A stretch of DNA of 64,000 bases from Sphingorhabdus sp. (GCA_028279555.1 JANQNO010000008.1:310001-374000); one strand, 5' to 3'. Numbered from the stretch's first letter, positions 8,800 through 16,972 are shown. Notes: generated from the letters alone by a model not told the origin. Translations and numbers: made by a program.

Positions 8800-8832
8800 T
8801 TGACGCAAGCGTAAAGTTGACGCGAACGTAAA
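8800..8832 (-). promoter_or_regulatory. Tandem MerR/LiuR-like operator candidates
   Basis: Two copies of a 16-bp motif lie 17 bp apart (8800-8815 and 8817-8832). On the minus strand they read TTTACGTTCGCGTCAA and TTTACGCTTGCGTCAA. This resembles, from memory, the TTTACGT-n-ACGT(C/A)AA boxes of MerR-type regulators such as LiuR that control acyl-CoA and branched-chain amino acid catabolism. They sit 87-119 bp upstream of the SDR start codon on its strand. The regulator itself is not in the window. Confidence 0.5.
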
Positions 8833-8963
8833 GTGGCGGCTTTCTTCCTTCAGAATTGGCTCCAGCGCTGTCCCGTTGCTGGACGCATAAATTGTTAACC
8901 ATTCCTCTATGTGGCTTTCACTAGCCATTATGCTAAGGCACGCTGAAGCAAAGGATTTCGGGC

Positions 8964-9359
8964 ATGAGCGACGACAAGCAGAATGATGATGCCAAACAGG
9001 GCGAAACAAGTCCCACGCGCCGCCGTGCGTTGATGCTGGGCGCTGTTGGCGCAGCCACCGTCGTCAGCGTTCGCCCGGCCATTGCGCAGGCCGCCGGGAG
9101 CGTGCTCAACTGCGAAATCCCGATGCCCAGCGGCAGCAATATCGATGCCTATGGCAAGATTGTTCCGCCCGATACGCCGGGTTCATTCCCCACGCAGGGG
9201 CAGAAATATACCGGTGAACAGATCAAAAAGGCGCTGCGCGGCCGCACGCTGCCTGGAACCAGCTATGAACAGAGCCGCGCCTATGTGAACTATATTCGCC
9301 GGCTGCAGCATGGCCAGAGCGGCTTCACCTGTTACGCTTCGCTGCAGATGCCGCGCTAA
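8964..9359 (+). CDS. Tat-signal small exported protein upstream of the HprK-related kinase cassette
   Basis: A 131-residue protein with a hydrophilic start, a twin-arginine motif (SPTRRRALMLGAVG, ~residues 16-29), a hydrophobic stretch and an AQAAG-like cleavage region. The mature part is about 90 residues with two cysteines (LNCEIP and FTCYAS) that could pair in the periplasm, and 'EQIKKALRGRTLPGTSYEQSRAYVNYIRRLQ'. I do not recognise the family. It lies 54 bases upstream of, and in the same direction as, the PqqD-like/kinase/nucleotidyltransferase genes, so it may be a partner or substrate; that is inference only. Confidence 0.7.
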   Translation: MSDDKQNDDAKQGETSPTRRRALMLGAVGAATVVSVRPAIAQAAGSVLNCEIPMPSGSNIDAYGKIVPPDTPGSFPTQGQKYTGEQIKKALRGRTLPGTSYEQSRAYVNYIRRLQHGQSGFTCYASLQMPR

Positions 9360-9413
9360 CCAGCAGGCACCGGGCATTATTGAAAATTTACGCGTCGCTG
9401 CTACGTCAGCGCC

Positions 9414-9713
9414 ATGACCGCATCGCCTGAAAAGATCCGCTACCGGGCCGAACCTTCCGGCGCGCTGCTGATCCGTCCGCTCGACGCGATGACTCTGATC
9501 TACCACCGGGCATCGGGCATCACGCATATGGTCACCGAGCCGGTGCCGGAAATCCTGGAGGCGATGGCTGGCGATGCACTCGATGCAGCGGAGCTCGCGA
9601 CACGGCTTTCCGAGACATTCGATCTTGGAGGTGCAGACGATGCCGCCGCGATCATCGCAGACCGGCTCGCCGAACTGGCCGAGCTGGGCCTCGTAAGCGC
9701 GGTGCGCGGCTGA
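9414..9713 (+). CDS. PqqD-like peptide-chaperone protein (HPr-rel-A system)
   Basis: A 99-residue PqqD-like wHTH protein: 'IRPLDAMTLIYHRASGITHMVTEPVPEILEAM' then 'AAELATRLSETFDL', ending with a helix 'IIADRLAELAELGLVSAV'. PqqD proteins recognise leader peptides for modifying enzymes. Here no radical SAM enzyme is present; the partner is an HprK-related kinase whose ATG overlaps this stop by one base (TGATG). That arrangement identifies the conserved 'HPr-rel-A' gene set, whose function is unknown. Confidence 0.82.
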   Translation: MTASPEKIRYRAEPSGALLIRPLDAMTLIYHRASGITHMVTEPVPEILEAMAGDALDAAELATRLSETFDLGGADDAAAIIADRLAELAELGLVSAVRG

Positions 9714-10567
9714 TGCAGGAGTTTCGCCTCACCGTTGGTCCCGCTTCCTTTCGTCTGCTCTCTGAGTGGAAAAAGCCGCTCAATCAAATGCGCGAACTCT
9801 ATGCCGAATATCCCGCTGCAGATATTCCCGATTTCACCGTCCGGCTGGAGGCGGTCAACGCGCTGCGCCGTTTCATTCGGCCTTCGGCGGCCATCAATGG
9901 CGACTATATGCTGCCCGATGCCGCGCCGCTGCCCATAGAACAGGGCCTGCTCGCGCTGGAAATGGGCATGAACCTGCAGATGGCGCTGGGTTGGCGGCGG
10001 CAGATGATACTGCATGCCAGCGCTGCCGAACGCGGCGGAAAGGCGCTAATCATGACCGGCGAGTCCGGCTCGGGCAAATCGACCCTCTCGGCATTGCTGG
10101 GCATAAATGGCTGGCGCTTCATGGGGGACGAATTTGCACTGATCGACCCGGTAAATGGCGAAGCAGTGCCCTATCCGCGGCTTATCAGCCTGAAGAATGA
10201 GGCGATCACAGCCATGCAGGACGGCGCGGCGGATATACGGTTCGGCCCGCTGATGAAAGCCACGCCCAAGGGTGACATCCGTCATATGGTGCCGCCTGCC
10301 GATGCCATCGCGCAGATGAGCAAGCGCGCAAATCCCGCCCTTATTCTCTTCCCGCGCTTTGGTCATGATCCCGCCATCCGCGACATGCCGCCGAGCGAGA
10401 CCTTTATGCGGCTCACACAGGCATCAACCAACTATGTTGCGCTGGGCGAGCAAGGCTTCGAGGCGCTGACCGGCCTTGTACAAAATGTGCCCGCACGCGC
10501 GCTCGACTATCGCAGCGGCGAAGAGGCGATGGAGCTGGTCGAAAAGCTGTGGGAGGAACTCGCATGA
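9713..10567 (+). CDS. HprK-related kinase A
   Basis: A 284-residue P-loop protein with Walker A GESGSGKST (residues 116-124), preceded by 'MILHASAAERGGKALIMTG' and followed by 'FMGDEFALID' (~137-145), the layout of the HPr kinase/phosphorylase core. The N-terminal 95 residues form a separate domain not shared with true HprK. No HPr or EIIA gene is nearby, so its substrate is probably another protein or a peptide bound by the PqqD-like partner. It overlaps both neighbours by 1-4 bases, showing a tight operon. Confidence 0.83.
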   Translation: MQEFRLTVGPASFRLLSEWKKPLNQMRELYAEYPAADIPDFTVRLEAVNALRRFIRPSAAINGDYMLPDAAPLPIEQGLLALEMGMNLQMALGWRRQMILHASAAERGGKALIMTGESGSGKSTLSALLGINGWRFMGDEFALIDPVNGEAVPYPRLISLKNEAITAMQDGAADIRFGPLMKATPKGDIRHMVPPADAIAQMSKRANPALILFPRFGHDPAIRDMPPSETFMRLTQASTNYVALGEQGFEALTGLVQNVPARALDYRSGEEAMELVEKLWEELA

Positions 10568-11676
10568 GCAATCCCCATGGCGATGCATCGATTCTGGTCG
10601 ATGCGCTGCGCGATCCCGAGACGGTCCGGCAACTGGGTAGCGACGGCTGGACCGCGCTGCTCGCGATAGCCCGCGCCGAACAGCTGATCGGTAGCCTCGC
10701 CTACAGGCTAGAGGGGCAGCCGATGCCGGGTGGCGTGGCCGCTATCCTGGAAGATGCCAGGCTCAACGCTGAGTATCAGCGGCGTAGCGCATTATGGGAA
10801 GCGAACCGCGCCGCCGCCGCGCTCGCCGGCTATGATGGCAAAGTCGTGCTGATGAAGGGCACAGCTTATGTCGCAGCTGATATGAAAGCGGGCATCGGCC
10901 GGCATATTGGCGATCTCGACATCATGGTTGCAGAAGGCGACCTGCCGCTGGTCGAGGAAAAGCTGCTCGCCGCCGGTTGGGAATGGGTCAAGGAAGATGA
11001 ATATGACGATGCCTATTACCGCGAGCATATGCATGAGCTGCCGCCGCTGATCCACAAGGAACGCGACCGGATGATCGATGTGCATCATACCATCCTTCCC
11101 AAAACAGCGCGGCCCAAACCGGACGCTGAGGCGATGCTCGAAGATGCTGTTCCCGTTAATACCGTTAGCCCTGAGCCCGTCGAAGGGCGAGCGATTTCCC
11201 TCAGCATTTTTTGTCCCGAGGATATGGTGCTGCATTGTACAGCGCATCTGATTGCCGATGGCGAGCTTGATGGCGGGCTGCGCAATCTTTGGGATTTCCA
11301 TTGCCTGATTGAGGCGATGTTTGCATCGGTGATGGATGGCAATGAGCCGCCAGACCCGATCTGGGTCCATGACCAGACACTGGGACCGCTCTACAGGCGG
11401 GCAAAGCAGCATGATCTGGAAGCTGCCCTACGCCGGGCCGTTCGTTTGGCAGACTATTGCTTCAGAACATGCAAATCAGAGCTGGCGCTCTCCGACCGCC
11501 TATTCCTGCGCCGACTGCTGGCCCGCAACGGCTATGGCCAGCCCACGCGCAAATTGACGCGGCTAGGCTTCTATATCCGCTCTCACTGGCTACGCATGCC
11601 GCCCTTTATGCTTGCGCGGCATCTCTGGACCAAATGGCGCATGGGCAGGAAAAAATCCGCCAGCGACGCCGGCTAG
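10564..11676 (+). CDS. Nucleotidyltransferase family protein (PF14907 type) with a repeat-derived insertion
   Basis: A 370-residue protein with the Nucleotidyltransf_5 core 'VVLMKGTAYVAADM...RHIGDLDIMVAEGDLPLVEEKLLAAGWEW' (~residues 96-143), where Asp-Leu-Asp is the metal-binding pair. It presumably adds NMP to a protein or small molecule. The start at 10564 overlaps the kinase stop (ATGA). Residues ~201-210 (VSPEPVEGRA) are the translation of a dispersed palindromic repeat at 11168-11188, kept in frame. Its stop overlaps the converging AIM24 stop. Confidence 0.82.
   Translation: MSNPHGDASILVDALRDPETVRQLGSDGWTALLAIARAEQLIGSLAYRLEGQPMPGGVAAILEDARLNAEYQRRSALWEANRAAAALAGYDGKVVLMKGTAYVAADMKAGIGRHIGDLDIMVAEGDLPLVEEKLLAAGWEWVKEDEYDDAYYREHMHELPPLIHKERDRMIDVHHTILPKTARPKPDAEAMLEDAVPVNTVSPEPVEGRAISLSIFCPEDMVLHCTAHLIADGELDGGLRNLWDFHCLIEAMFASVMDGNEPPDPIWVHDQTLGPLYRRAKQHDLEAALRRAVRLADYCFRTCKSELALSDRLFLRRLLARNGYGQPTRKLTRLGFYIRSHWLRMPPFMLARHLWTKWRMGRKKSASDAG
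11168..11188. repeat. Palindromic repeat, minimal form, inside a coding sequence
   Basis: A 21-bp unit GCCCT-GAGCCCGTCGA-AGGGC with perfectly complementary 5-bp ends. It belongs to the dispersed family seen at 43.3, 52.0-53.0 and 54.4 kb. Here it is in frame with the nucleotidyltransferase gene and adds PEPVEG to the protein. Confidence 0.85.
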
Positions 11677-12470
11677 TTTTTCATCACAATATCGCCAATT
11701 TGCCCGAGCACGGAGCCTTCGCCCGCGCTTTCCTTGCCTTCGGGCTGCGCGGTTGCAACCACGCGGCCAGCCAGACGGGCAAAGGGAAGCGACTGGATCC
11801 AGACTTTCCCGGGTCCAGTCAGCGATGCGAAAAACACGCCTTCGCCGCCAAACAGGATGCTTTTGACATTGCCGGCCTGCACCAGATCGAAATCGACGCC
11901 AGAGGTATAGGCGGCCACGCAGCCGGTATCGACATGCAGCTGTTCGCCCGGTGCCAATTCACGTTCGATCAGCGTCCCGCCCATCTGCACAAAGACCCAG
12001 CCATCGCCCTCAAGCTTTTGCATGATGAAGCCTTCGCCGCCGAAAAGCCCTGTCATTACCTTGCGCTGAAATTCGATGCCAATGGAAACGCCCTTGGCTG
12101 CGGCCAGAAAGCTGTCTTTCTGACAAATCAGCGTTCCGCCGAAATCGGAAAGCTTGAGCGGCAGGATGGTGCCGGGAACCGGCGCGCCAAAGGCCACTCG
12201 CGCCTTACCGCCGCCATTATGGGTGAAAACCGTCGTGAACAGGCTCTCGCCGGTGACCAGCCTTTTGCCCGCACCGAGCAGCTTGTCCATGAAACCGCCC
12301 TGCTGCTCCTGCCGGCTGCCATCGCCGAACACGGTGGTCATTTCGATAGGCGAATCCTTCCAGACCATAGCGCCCGCCTCTGCAATGGCGCTTTCACCGG
12401 GATCCAGTTCGATCTCGACAAATTGCAGCTCCTGGCCCTTGATCTCATAGTCAACTTCGTGGTCGCGCAT
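11673..12470 (-). CDS. AIM24 / TIGR00266 family protein
   Basis: A 265-residue beta-rich protein. 'DYEIKGQELQFVEIELDPGESAIAEAGAMVWKD', 'GESLFTTVFTHNGGGKARVAFG' and 'EGFIMQKLEGDGWVFVQMGGTLIERELAPGEQLHVDTGCVAAY' are typical of the AIM24 fold, whose bacterial role is unknown (the eukaryotic homologue is mitochondrial). AAAGGA lies about 8 bases before the ATG at 12470. Longer readings on this strand run into the shadow of glmU and are rejected. Confidence 0.88.
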   Translation of the reverse strand: MRDHEVDYEIKGQELQFVEIELDPGESAIAEAGAMVWKDSPIEMTTVFGDGSRQEQQGGFMDKLLGAGKRLVTGESLFTTVFTHNGGGKARVAFGAPVPGTILPLKLSDFGGTLICQKDSFLAAAKGVSIGIEFQRKVMTGLFGGEGFIMQKLEGDGWVFVQMGGTLIERELAPGEQLHVDTGCVAAYTSGVDFDLVQAGNVKSILFGGEGVFFASLTGPGKVWIQSLPFARLAGRVVATAQPEGKESAGEGSVLGQIGDIVMKN

Positions 12471-12575
12471 GATCGAATTCCTTTTCCGGCTCGGTGGTTG
12501 GGAGTAACAGAGATGTGAACTGTATATTCTTGTTATGCTATGCATCACTGGTGGAAAGGGCAATGATTTGATGGC

Positions 12576-13943
12576 ATGGGGCTGTTCATGAACAAGAAAG
12601 TCGATACGCCGATTGCCGCCATCATCCTGGCGGCAGGCAAAGGCACCAGGATGAAATCGGGCCTGCACAAAGTGCTTCACCCGATTGCCGGCCGGCCGAT
12701 GCTGTTTCACCTGCTCGACTCGATCAATACGCTGAAGCCTGGGAAGAAGGTCGTCATCGCCGGCGACCGGCGTGAGCAGCTCGAACACGCGCTGGCCGGA
12801 TCGGGCGCTGAGATCGCATTTCAGGAAACGCAAGAGGGCACGGCGCATGCAGCGCTTCAAGCCAAAGAGGCGCTGGCCGGGTTCGAAGGCCATGTACTGA
12901 TCTGTTTTGGCGATGTTCCCTTCCTGCGCGCAGAAACCGTCCAACGCCTGGCGGATGAGCTGAAGGACGAAACCAAGGTCGCGGTGCTCGGCTTCCGCCC
13001 CGCAGACCCGGGCGCTTATGGCCGGATCATCACCGATGGCCGAAAACGCATCGTAAAAATGGTCGAATTCAAGGATGCAGACGAGAAAGAGGCCAAGGTC
13101 ACCCTGTGCAATTCGGGTGTGATGCTGGTCCATTCCGAGGACATTTGGCGGCTTCTGGAATCGGTTGGCGACGACAATGCGGCGCAAGAATATTATCTGC
13201 CCGATGTCGTCACCATCGCCCTGTCGGAAGGCCATGTCGCCAATGTTATCGAAACCGACGAAGATGAGGTTGCAGGCGTCAACAGCCGGCAGGAACTGGC
13301 CGCGATGGAGGCCAACTGGCAGAGCCGCCGCCGCGCCGCCGCAATGGCCGCGGGCGTATCGATGACCGCGCCGGAAACCGTCTTCTTCTCCTATGATACC
13401 TCGGTGGGCCGCGATGTTGTGATCGAGCCCAATGTCTTTTTCGGGCCCGGCGTTACGATCGCCAACAATGTCGTGATCCACGCCTTTTCGCATATCGAGG
13501 GCGCGACCATTTGCGAGGGCGCAAGCGTTGGCCCCTTTGCACGCCTGCGCCCCGGTGCGCTGATGGAAGAGGGCAGCAAGGTCGGCAATTTTGTCGAGAT
13601 GAAAAAGACCACGCTCGGCAAGGGCGCTAAGGCCAGCCACCTTACCTATCTGGGCGATACGAATGTGGGCGCGGGCGCGAATATCGGTGCCGGGACCATC
13701 ACCTGCAACTATGACGGCTGGTTCAAATATCAGACGGTGATCGGCGAGGGCGCTTTTGTGGGCTCGAACAGCGCGCTGGTCGCACCGGTGAAGATCGGCC
13801 GCGGCGCGATTGTGGCCGCAGGCAGCACCGTGACGAGCGATGTTATGGATGGCGAATTGCGCCTCGAACGCGCCGAACAATCCGCCAAGCCCGGCTGGGC
13901 CGACCGCTTCAACGACGCGATGCGGAAGAAGAAGGGGAAGTGA
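12576..13943 (+). CDS. glmU: Bifunctional N-acetylglucosamine-1-P uridyltransferase / glucosamine-1-P acetyltransferase
   Basis: Makes UDP-GlcNAc for peptidoglycan and LPS. The N-terminal pyrophosphorylase domain has 'IILAAGKGTRMKSGLHKVLHPIAGRPM' (residues 15-40) and a C-terminal left-handed beta-helix runs from about residue 255 ('NVFFGPGVTIANNVVIHAFSHIEG') to 'HLTYLGDTNVGAGANIGAGTITCNYDG' with the acetyltransferase active site. Length 455 is normal. An alternative ATG (MNKKVD) is 12 bases in. glmS lies about 1.2 kb downstream; these genes are often adjacent, so the genes between them look inserted. Confidence 0.95.
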   Translation: MGLFMNKKVDTPIAAIILAAGKGTRMKSGLHKVLHPIAGRPMLFHLLDSINTLKPGKKVVIAGDRREQLEHALAGSGAEIAFQETQEGTAHAALQAKEALAGFEGHVLICFGDVPFLRAETVQRLADELKDETKVAVLGFRPADPGAYGRIITDGRKRIVKMVEFKDADEKEAKVTLCNSGVMLVHSEDIWRLLESVGDDNAAQEYYLPDVVTIALSEGHVANVIETDEDEVAGVNSRQELAAMEANWQSRRRAAAMAAGVSMTAPETVFFSYDTSVGRDVVIEPNVFFGPGVTIANNVVIHAFSHIEGATICEGASVGPFARLRPGALMEEGSKVGNFVEMKKTTLGKGAKASHLTYLGDTNVGAGANIGAGTITCNYDGWFKYQTVIGEGAFVGSNSALVAPVKIGRGAIVAAGSTVTSDVMDGELRLERAEQSAKPGWADRFNDAMRKKKGK

Positions 13944-14230
13944 ACTCCGAATATGATCTGCACCAACTCAGGAGGATTGGCTGGGATCTCTGGGATCCAA
14001 TAGATCTAAGGGGATTTTGCAGCAAAGATCTTAGCGCGGGACCTATCGATGAATATGATGAATTTATGATCTCGGCCTACAAACGGTTGGAGGCAGGCCA
14101 AGACATTGAAAAGGTAGCTGAATATCTCCAGGATATCGCTGAAAACTACATCGGAGTATGGAATGCGTACGAAAATTTTGGACGCAGCCTGCGAACCGCC
14201 GAAGCACTAAGCGAACTACTCAGAGCTTGA
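13940..14230 (+). CDS. Small hypothetical protein, coupled to glmU
   Basis: A 96-residue acidic protein, 'RIGWDLWDPIDLRGFCSKDLSAGPIDEYDEFMISAYKRLEAGQ', with the W-D-P-I...D-E-Y-D pattern of a small uncharacterised family often seen near immunity or toxin-antitoxin genes (from memory, tentative). The start is GTG overlapping the glmU stop (GTGA), with GGGGAAG upstream. Its base composition is AT-richer than glmU. It may be a passenger gene of the toxin-antitoxin insertion that follows. Confidence 0.65.
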   Translation: MNSEYDLHQLRRIGWDLWDPIDLRGFCSKDLSAGPIDEYDEFMISAYKRLEAGQDIEKVAEYLQDIAENYIGVWNAYENFGRSLRTAEALSELLRA

Positions 14231-14231
14231 C

Positions 14232-14260
14232 ATGATATCATGATATGATATCTATATATC
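14232..14260. promoter_or_regulatory. AT-rich palindromic operator/promoter of the toxin-antitoxin pair
   Basis: Immediately upstream of the antitoxin ATG (14264) lies ATGATATCAT (14232-14241, perfect palindrome), followed by GATATGATATC, an 11-bp near palindrome, and 'tatatatc'. Overlapping dyads at this place are the usual autoregulatory site bound by ribbon-helix-helix antitoxins. The exact half-sites are not determined. Confidence 0.6.
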
Positions 14261-14263
14261 ATT

Positions 14264-14635
14264 ATGACGCGAATCCTTGCAGACCTGCCCGACGAAGATA
14301 TCGAATGGCTTGACAAGCTTGCTGAAGAGCAGGGCAAGTCTCGCGCGCAGCTATTGCGTGAAGCTGTTGCCGAGTATCGCGCAGACGCACCCAAAGGTGA
14401 TCTTGAGTGGCTGGATGCAGGTTTCGGCCTGTGGGCGCGGCATGGGGTCGATTATGACCCACATGAGTATGAGCGAAAACGACGTGCCGAATGGACGCGC
14501 CCCTGGGACGATGACTATGAGGAAGTTCGGGCGGAATCGCCCGACTGTTTTACGGAAGAAGATGACAAGGAACGCGCACATTATCTTGCACTGAAGAAAA
14601 AGGCGGCGGCAAAAAATAACACGAATGCCGCATGA
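14264..14635 (+). CDS. Ribbon-helix-helix antitoxin (VapB/CopG type)
   Basis: A 123-residue protein. Residues 1-45 (MTRILADLPDEDIEWLDKLAEEQGKSRAQLLREAVAEY) form a typical ribbon-helix-helix DNA-binding domain. The remainder is charged and Trp-rich ('YDPHEYERKRRAEWTRPWDDDYEE') and probably wraps the toxin. It overlaps the PIN toxin gene as ATGA, the classic layout. It should bind the palindromes upstream and repress the operon. Confidence 0.82.
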   Translation: MTRILADLPDEDIEWLDKLAEEQGKSRAQLLREAVAEYRADAPKGDLEWLDAGFGLWARHGVDYDPHEYERKRRAEWTRPWDDDYEEVRAESPDCFTEEDDKERAHYLALKKKAAAKNNTNAA

Positions 14636-15024
14636 GCGGATATAGCCTCGATGCCAATATTCTGATCGACGCTCTGCTGGGACATGAACCGGCATATCGT
14701 GAAATATCTCGCATTGCGAATAGTGGTGCGCGCATGTGGATCAGCCGGATGGCATGGATCGAGGCTTTGTCCAAAGGTAACACCGCCGCCGTGCGTGAAG
14801 CACAATCTTTCCTGTCACGTTTCGGCATCGATGAAATTGATGAGGAAATATCCGAACGTGCCGCAGCTCTGCGCAGGCAACGACCTCGCCTTAAATCGCC
14901 AGACGCCATCATACTCGCCACCGCGATGACGCGCGGCCGCGTTCTCGTTACACGAAATACAAAGGATTTTCCGGCAGAGATGCCAGGAATCAGAGTGCCT
15001 TATGTGTTGGAAGGCGAGCAATGA
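14632..15024 (+). CDS. PIN-domain ribonuclease toxin (VapC-like)
   Basis: A 130-residue PIN protein. The acidic metal-binding residues are in place: Asp7 (SLDANILID), Glu44 (AWIEAL), Asp91 (KSPDAIILATA) and Asp112 (TRNTKDFP). These toxins cleave tRNA or rRNA when the antitoxin is lost. It is the second gene of the pair, with its start overlapping the antitoxin stop. Confidence 0.87.
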   Translation: MSGYSLDANILIDALLGHEPAYREISRIANSGARMWISRMAWIEALSKGNTAAVREAQSFLSRFGIDEIDEEISERAAALRRQRPRLKSPDAIILATAMTRGRVLVTRNTKDFPAEMPGIRVPYVLEGEQ

Positions 15025-15044
15025 TCAGGGATATGCAAGCAATC

Positions 15045-15115
15045 TGTGATCCCCGACGAAAGCCGGGGTCCAGAAACAAGAAGGTAACTGGATTCCAGCT
15101 TGCGCTGGAAAGCAC
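15045..15115. repeat. Double-hairpin intergenic repeat upstream of glmS
   Basis: Two hairpins in tandem: CCCCG-acgaaagc-CGGGG (15051-15068) and TTCCAGC-ttgc-GCTGGAA (15093-15110). The sequence has the 'ccccgacgaaagccggggtcca...ctggattccag' style of dispersed alphaproteobacterial intergenic repeats. It fills most of the gap between the toxin gene and glmS. Confidence 0.65.
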
Positions 15116-15144
15116 AGCAGAAAGATAGAGAAGGCCCGAAGAAT

Positions 15145-16968
15145 ATGTGCGGAATTATCGGAATTGTCGGCAATCAGCCCGTGTCGGACCGTCTGGTCGA
15201 TGGCCTGAAACGCATGGAGTATCGCGGCTATGACTCAGCCGGGGTCTGCACCGTCCATGAAGGCCAGCTGATCCGCCGCCGCGCCGAGGGCAAGCTCGCC
15301 GGGCTGGTGAAGGTGCTGCGCGAGGATGATGCGCCGGGCAATATCGGCATCGCCCATACGCGCTGGGCCACGCATGGCGCGCCGACAACCAGCAACGCCC
15401 ATCCGCATGCCACCGGCGAGGTCGCGCTGGTGCACAATGGCATTATCGAGAATTTCAGGGCCCTGCGTGACGGGCTGGAGGGGCGCGGACGCAGCCTCGA
15501 AAGCGACACCGATACCGAGGTCGTCGCCCATCTCGTCAGCGAGCAGGTCGAGGCTGGCAAATCGCCGCAGGACGCCGTGAAAGTGGTGCTGCCCCAATTG
15601 CGCGGCGCTTTCGCGCTCGCAATCGCTTTCCGGCAGCATGACGATATGCTGATCGGGGCGCGGCTCGGTTCGCCGCTGGTCGTCGGCTATGGCGAGGGCG
15701 AGACTTATCTGGGCAGCGATGCGCTGGCGCTCGCGCCGCTCACGCAAAAAATCGCCTATCTGGAAGAAGGCGATTGGGTAGTCGTCACCCGCGACGGCGC
15801 GCAGATATACGATAGCGAAAACAATCCGGTAGAGCGCGAAATCACCAGCAGCGGCGTATCGGCGGCCTCGGTCGAAAAGGGGAACTACCGTCATTATATG
15901 CAGAAGGAAATTTTCGAGCAGCCCACCGTGGTCGCGCAGACGCTGAAAAGCTATATCCGCCCGCTCGAGCAGCAGGTGGCGTTGCCGCAAATGGATTTCG
16001 ACCTCGCCGATATCCGCCGCGTCACCATCGTCGCCTGCGGAACCAGCTACTATGCCGGGATGGTCGCGAAATACTGGTTCGAGCAGTTCGCGCGCGTACC
16101 GGTCGACCTCGATTTCGCATCCGAGTTCCGCTACCGGCAGCCGGTGCTGGAGGAAGGCGGGCTGGCGCTCTTCATTTCGCAGTCTGGCGAAACGGCCGAC
16201 ACGCTCGCCGCGCTGCGCCATGCGCGCAGCGAAGGCCAGAAGATTGGCGTCGTCGTCAATGTGCCAACCAGCTCAATGGCGCGCGAAGCTGATCTGCTGC
16301 TGCCCACCCATGCCGGGCCCGAGATTGGCGTCGCTTCGACCAAGGCCTTTGCCTGCCAACTAGCTGTGCTGGCGGCGCTGGCCGCGCATCTTGCCGTGGT
16401 GAAAGGCGTCATGACGCGCGAGGAAGAACGCGAAATCGTCGAGCATCTCACCGAAACGCCAGCTGCGCTGAATGCCGCGCTCGAGCATGACGAGGATATT
16501 GCGGCGATGGCGCATCTGATCGCACCGGCGCGCGACGTGCTCTATCTGGGGCGCGGGCCAGACTATCCGCTCGCGCTCGAAGGCGCGCTGAAGCTGAAGG
16601 AAATCAGCTATATCCATGCCGAGGGTTATGCATCGGGGGAAATGAAGCATGGCCCGATCGCGCTGATCGACGAAGCGGTTCCCGTGATCGTTCTGGCCCC
16701 GTCAGGCCCGCTCTTTGAAAAAACCGTCAGCAATATGCAGGAGGTGCGCGCACGCGGCGGGAAAATTGTTCTCATCTCCGATGCCGAAGGCCTAGCTGAA
16801 GCGGGCGAAGGCTGTATGGCAACCATCGAAATGCCGAAGGTGCATCCGCTGATCGCGCCGCTGGTCTATGCCGTCCCGGTGCAGCTGCTCGCCTATCACA
16901 CTGCCTGCGAAAAAGGCACCGATGTCGACCAGCCGCGCAACCTGGCGAAATCGGTGACGGTGGAGTGA
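15145..16968 (+). CDS. glmS: Glutamine--fructose-6-phosphate aminotransferase (isomerizing)
   Basis: Converts fructose-6-P and glutamine to glucosamine-6-P. MCGIIGIVG gives the N-terminal nucleophile Cys after Met removal, so the start at 15145 is certain. The glutaminase domain covers ~1-240, and two SIS domains follow ('CGTSYYAGMVAKYW', 'SQSGETADTLAAL', 'GRGPDYPLALEGALKLKEISYIHAEGYASGEMKHGPIALID'), ending in 'DQPRNLAKSVTVE'. At 607 residues the length is normal. Confidence 0.96.
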   Translation: MCGIIGIVGNQPVSDRLVDGLKRMEYRGYDSAGVCTVHEGQLIRRRAEGKLAGLVKVLREDDAPGNIGIAHTRWATHGAPTTSNAHPHATGEVALVHNGIIENFRALRDGLEGRGRSLESDTDTEVVAHLVSEQVEAGKSPQDAVKVVLPQLRGAFALAIAFRQHDDMLIGARLGSPLVVGYGEGETYLGSDALALAPLTQKIAYLEEGDWVVVTRDGAQIYDSENNPVEREITSSGVSAASVEKGNYRHYMQKEIFEQPTVVAQTLKSYIRPLEQQVALPQMDFDLADIRRVTIVACGTSYYAGMVAKYWFEQFARVPVDLDFASEFRYRQPVLEEGGLALFISQSGETADTLAALRHARSEGQKIGVVVNVPTSSMAREADLLLPTHAGPEIGVASTKAFACQLAVLAALAAHLAVVKGVMTREEEREIVEHLTETPAALNAALEHDEDIAAMAHLIAPARDVLYLGRGPDYPLALEGALKLKEISYIHAEGYASGEMKHGPIALIDEAVPVIVLAPSGPLFEKTVSNMQEVRARGGKIVLISDAEGLAEAGEGCMATIEMPKVHPLIAPLVYAVPVQLLAYHTACEKGTDVDQPRNLAKSVTVE

Positions 16969-16972
16969 ACCA

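Noticed and set aside
11673-13880. A 735-codon open frame on the minus strand joining AIM24 with upstream sequence
   Set aside because: The upstream 470 codons are the antisense shadow of glmU; only the last 265 codons have AIM24 similarity and their own ribosome site.
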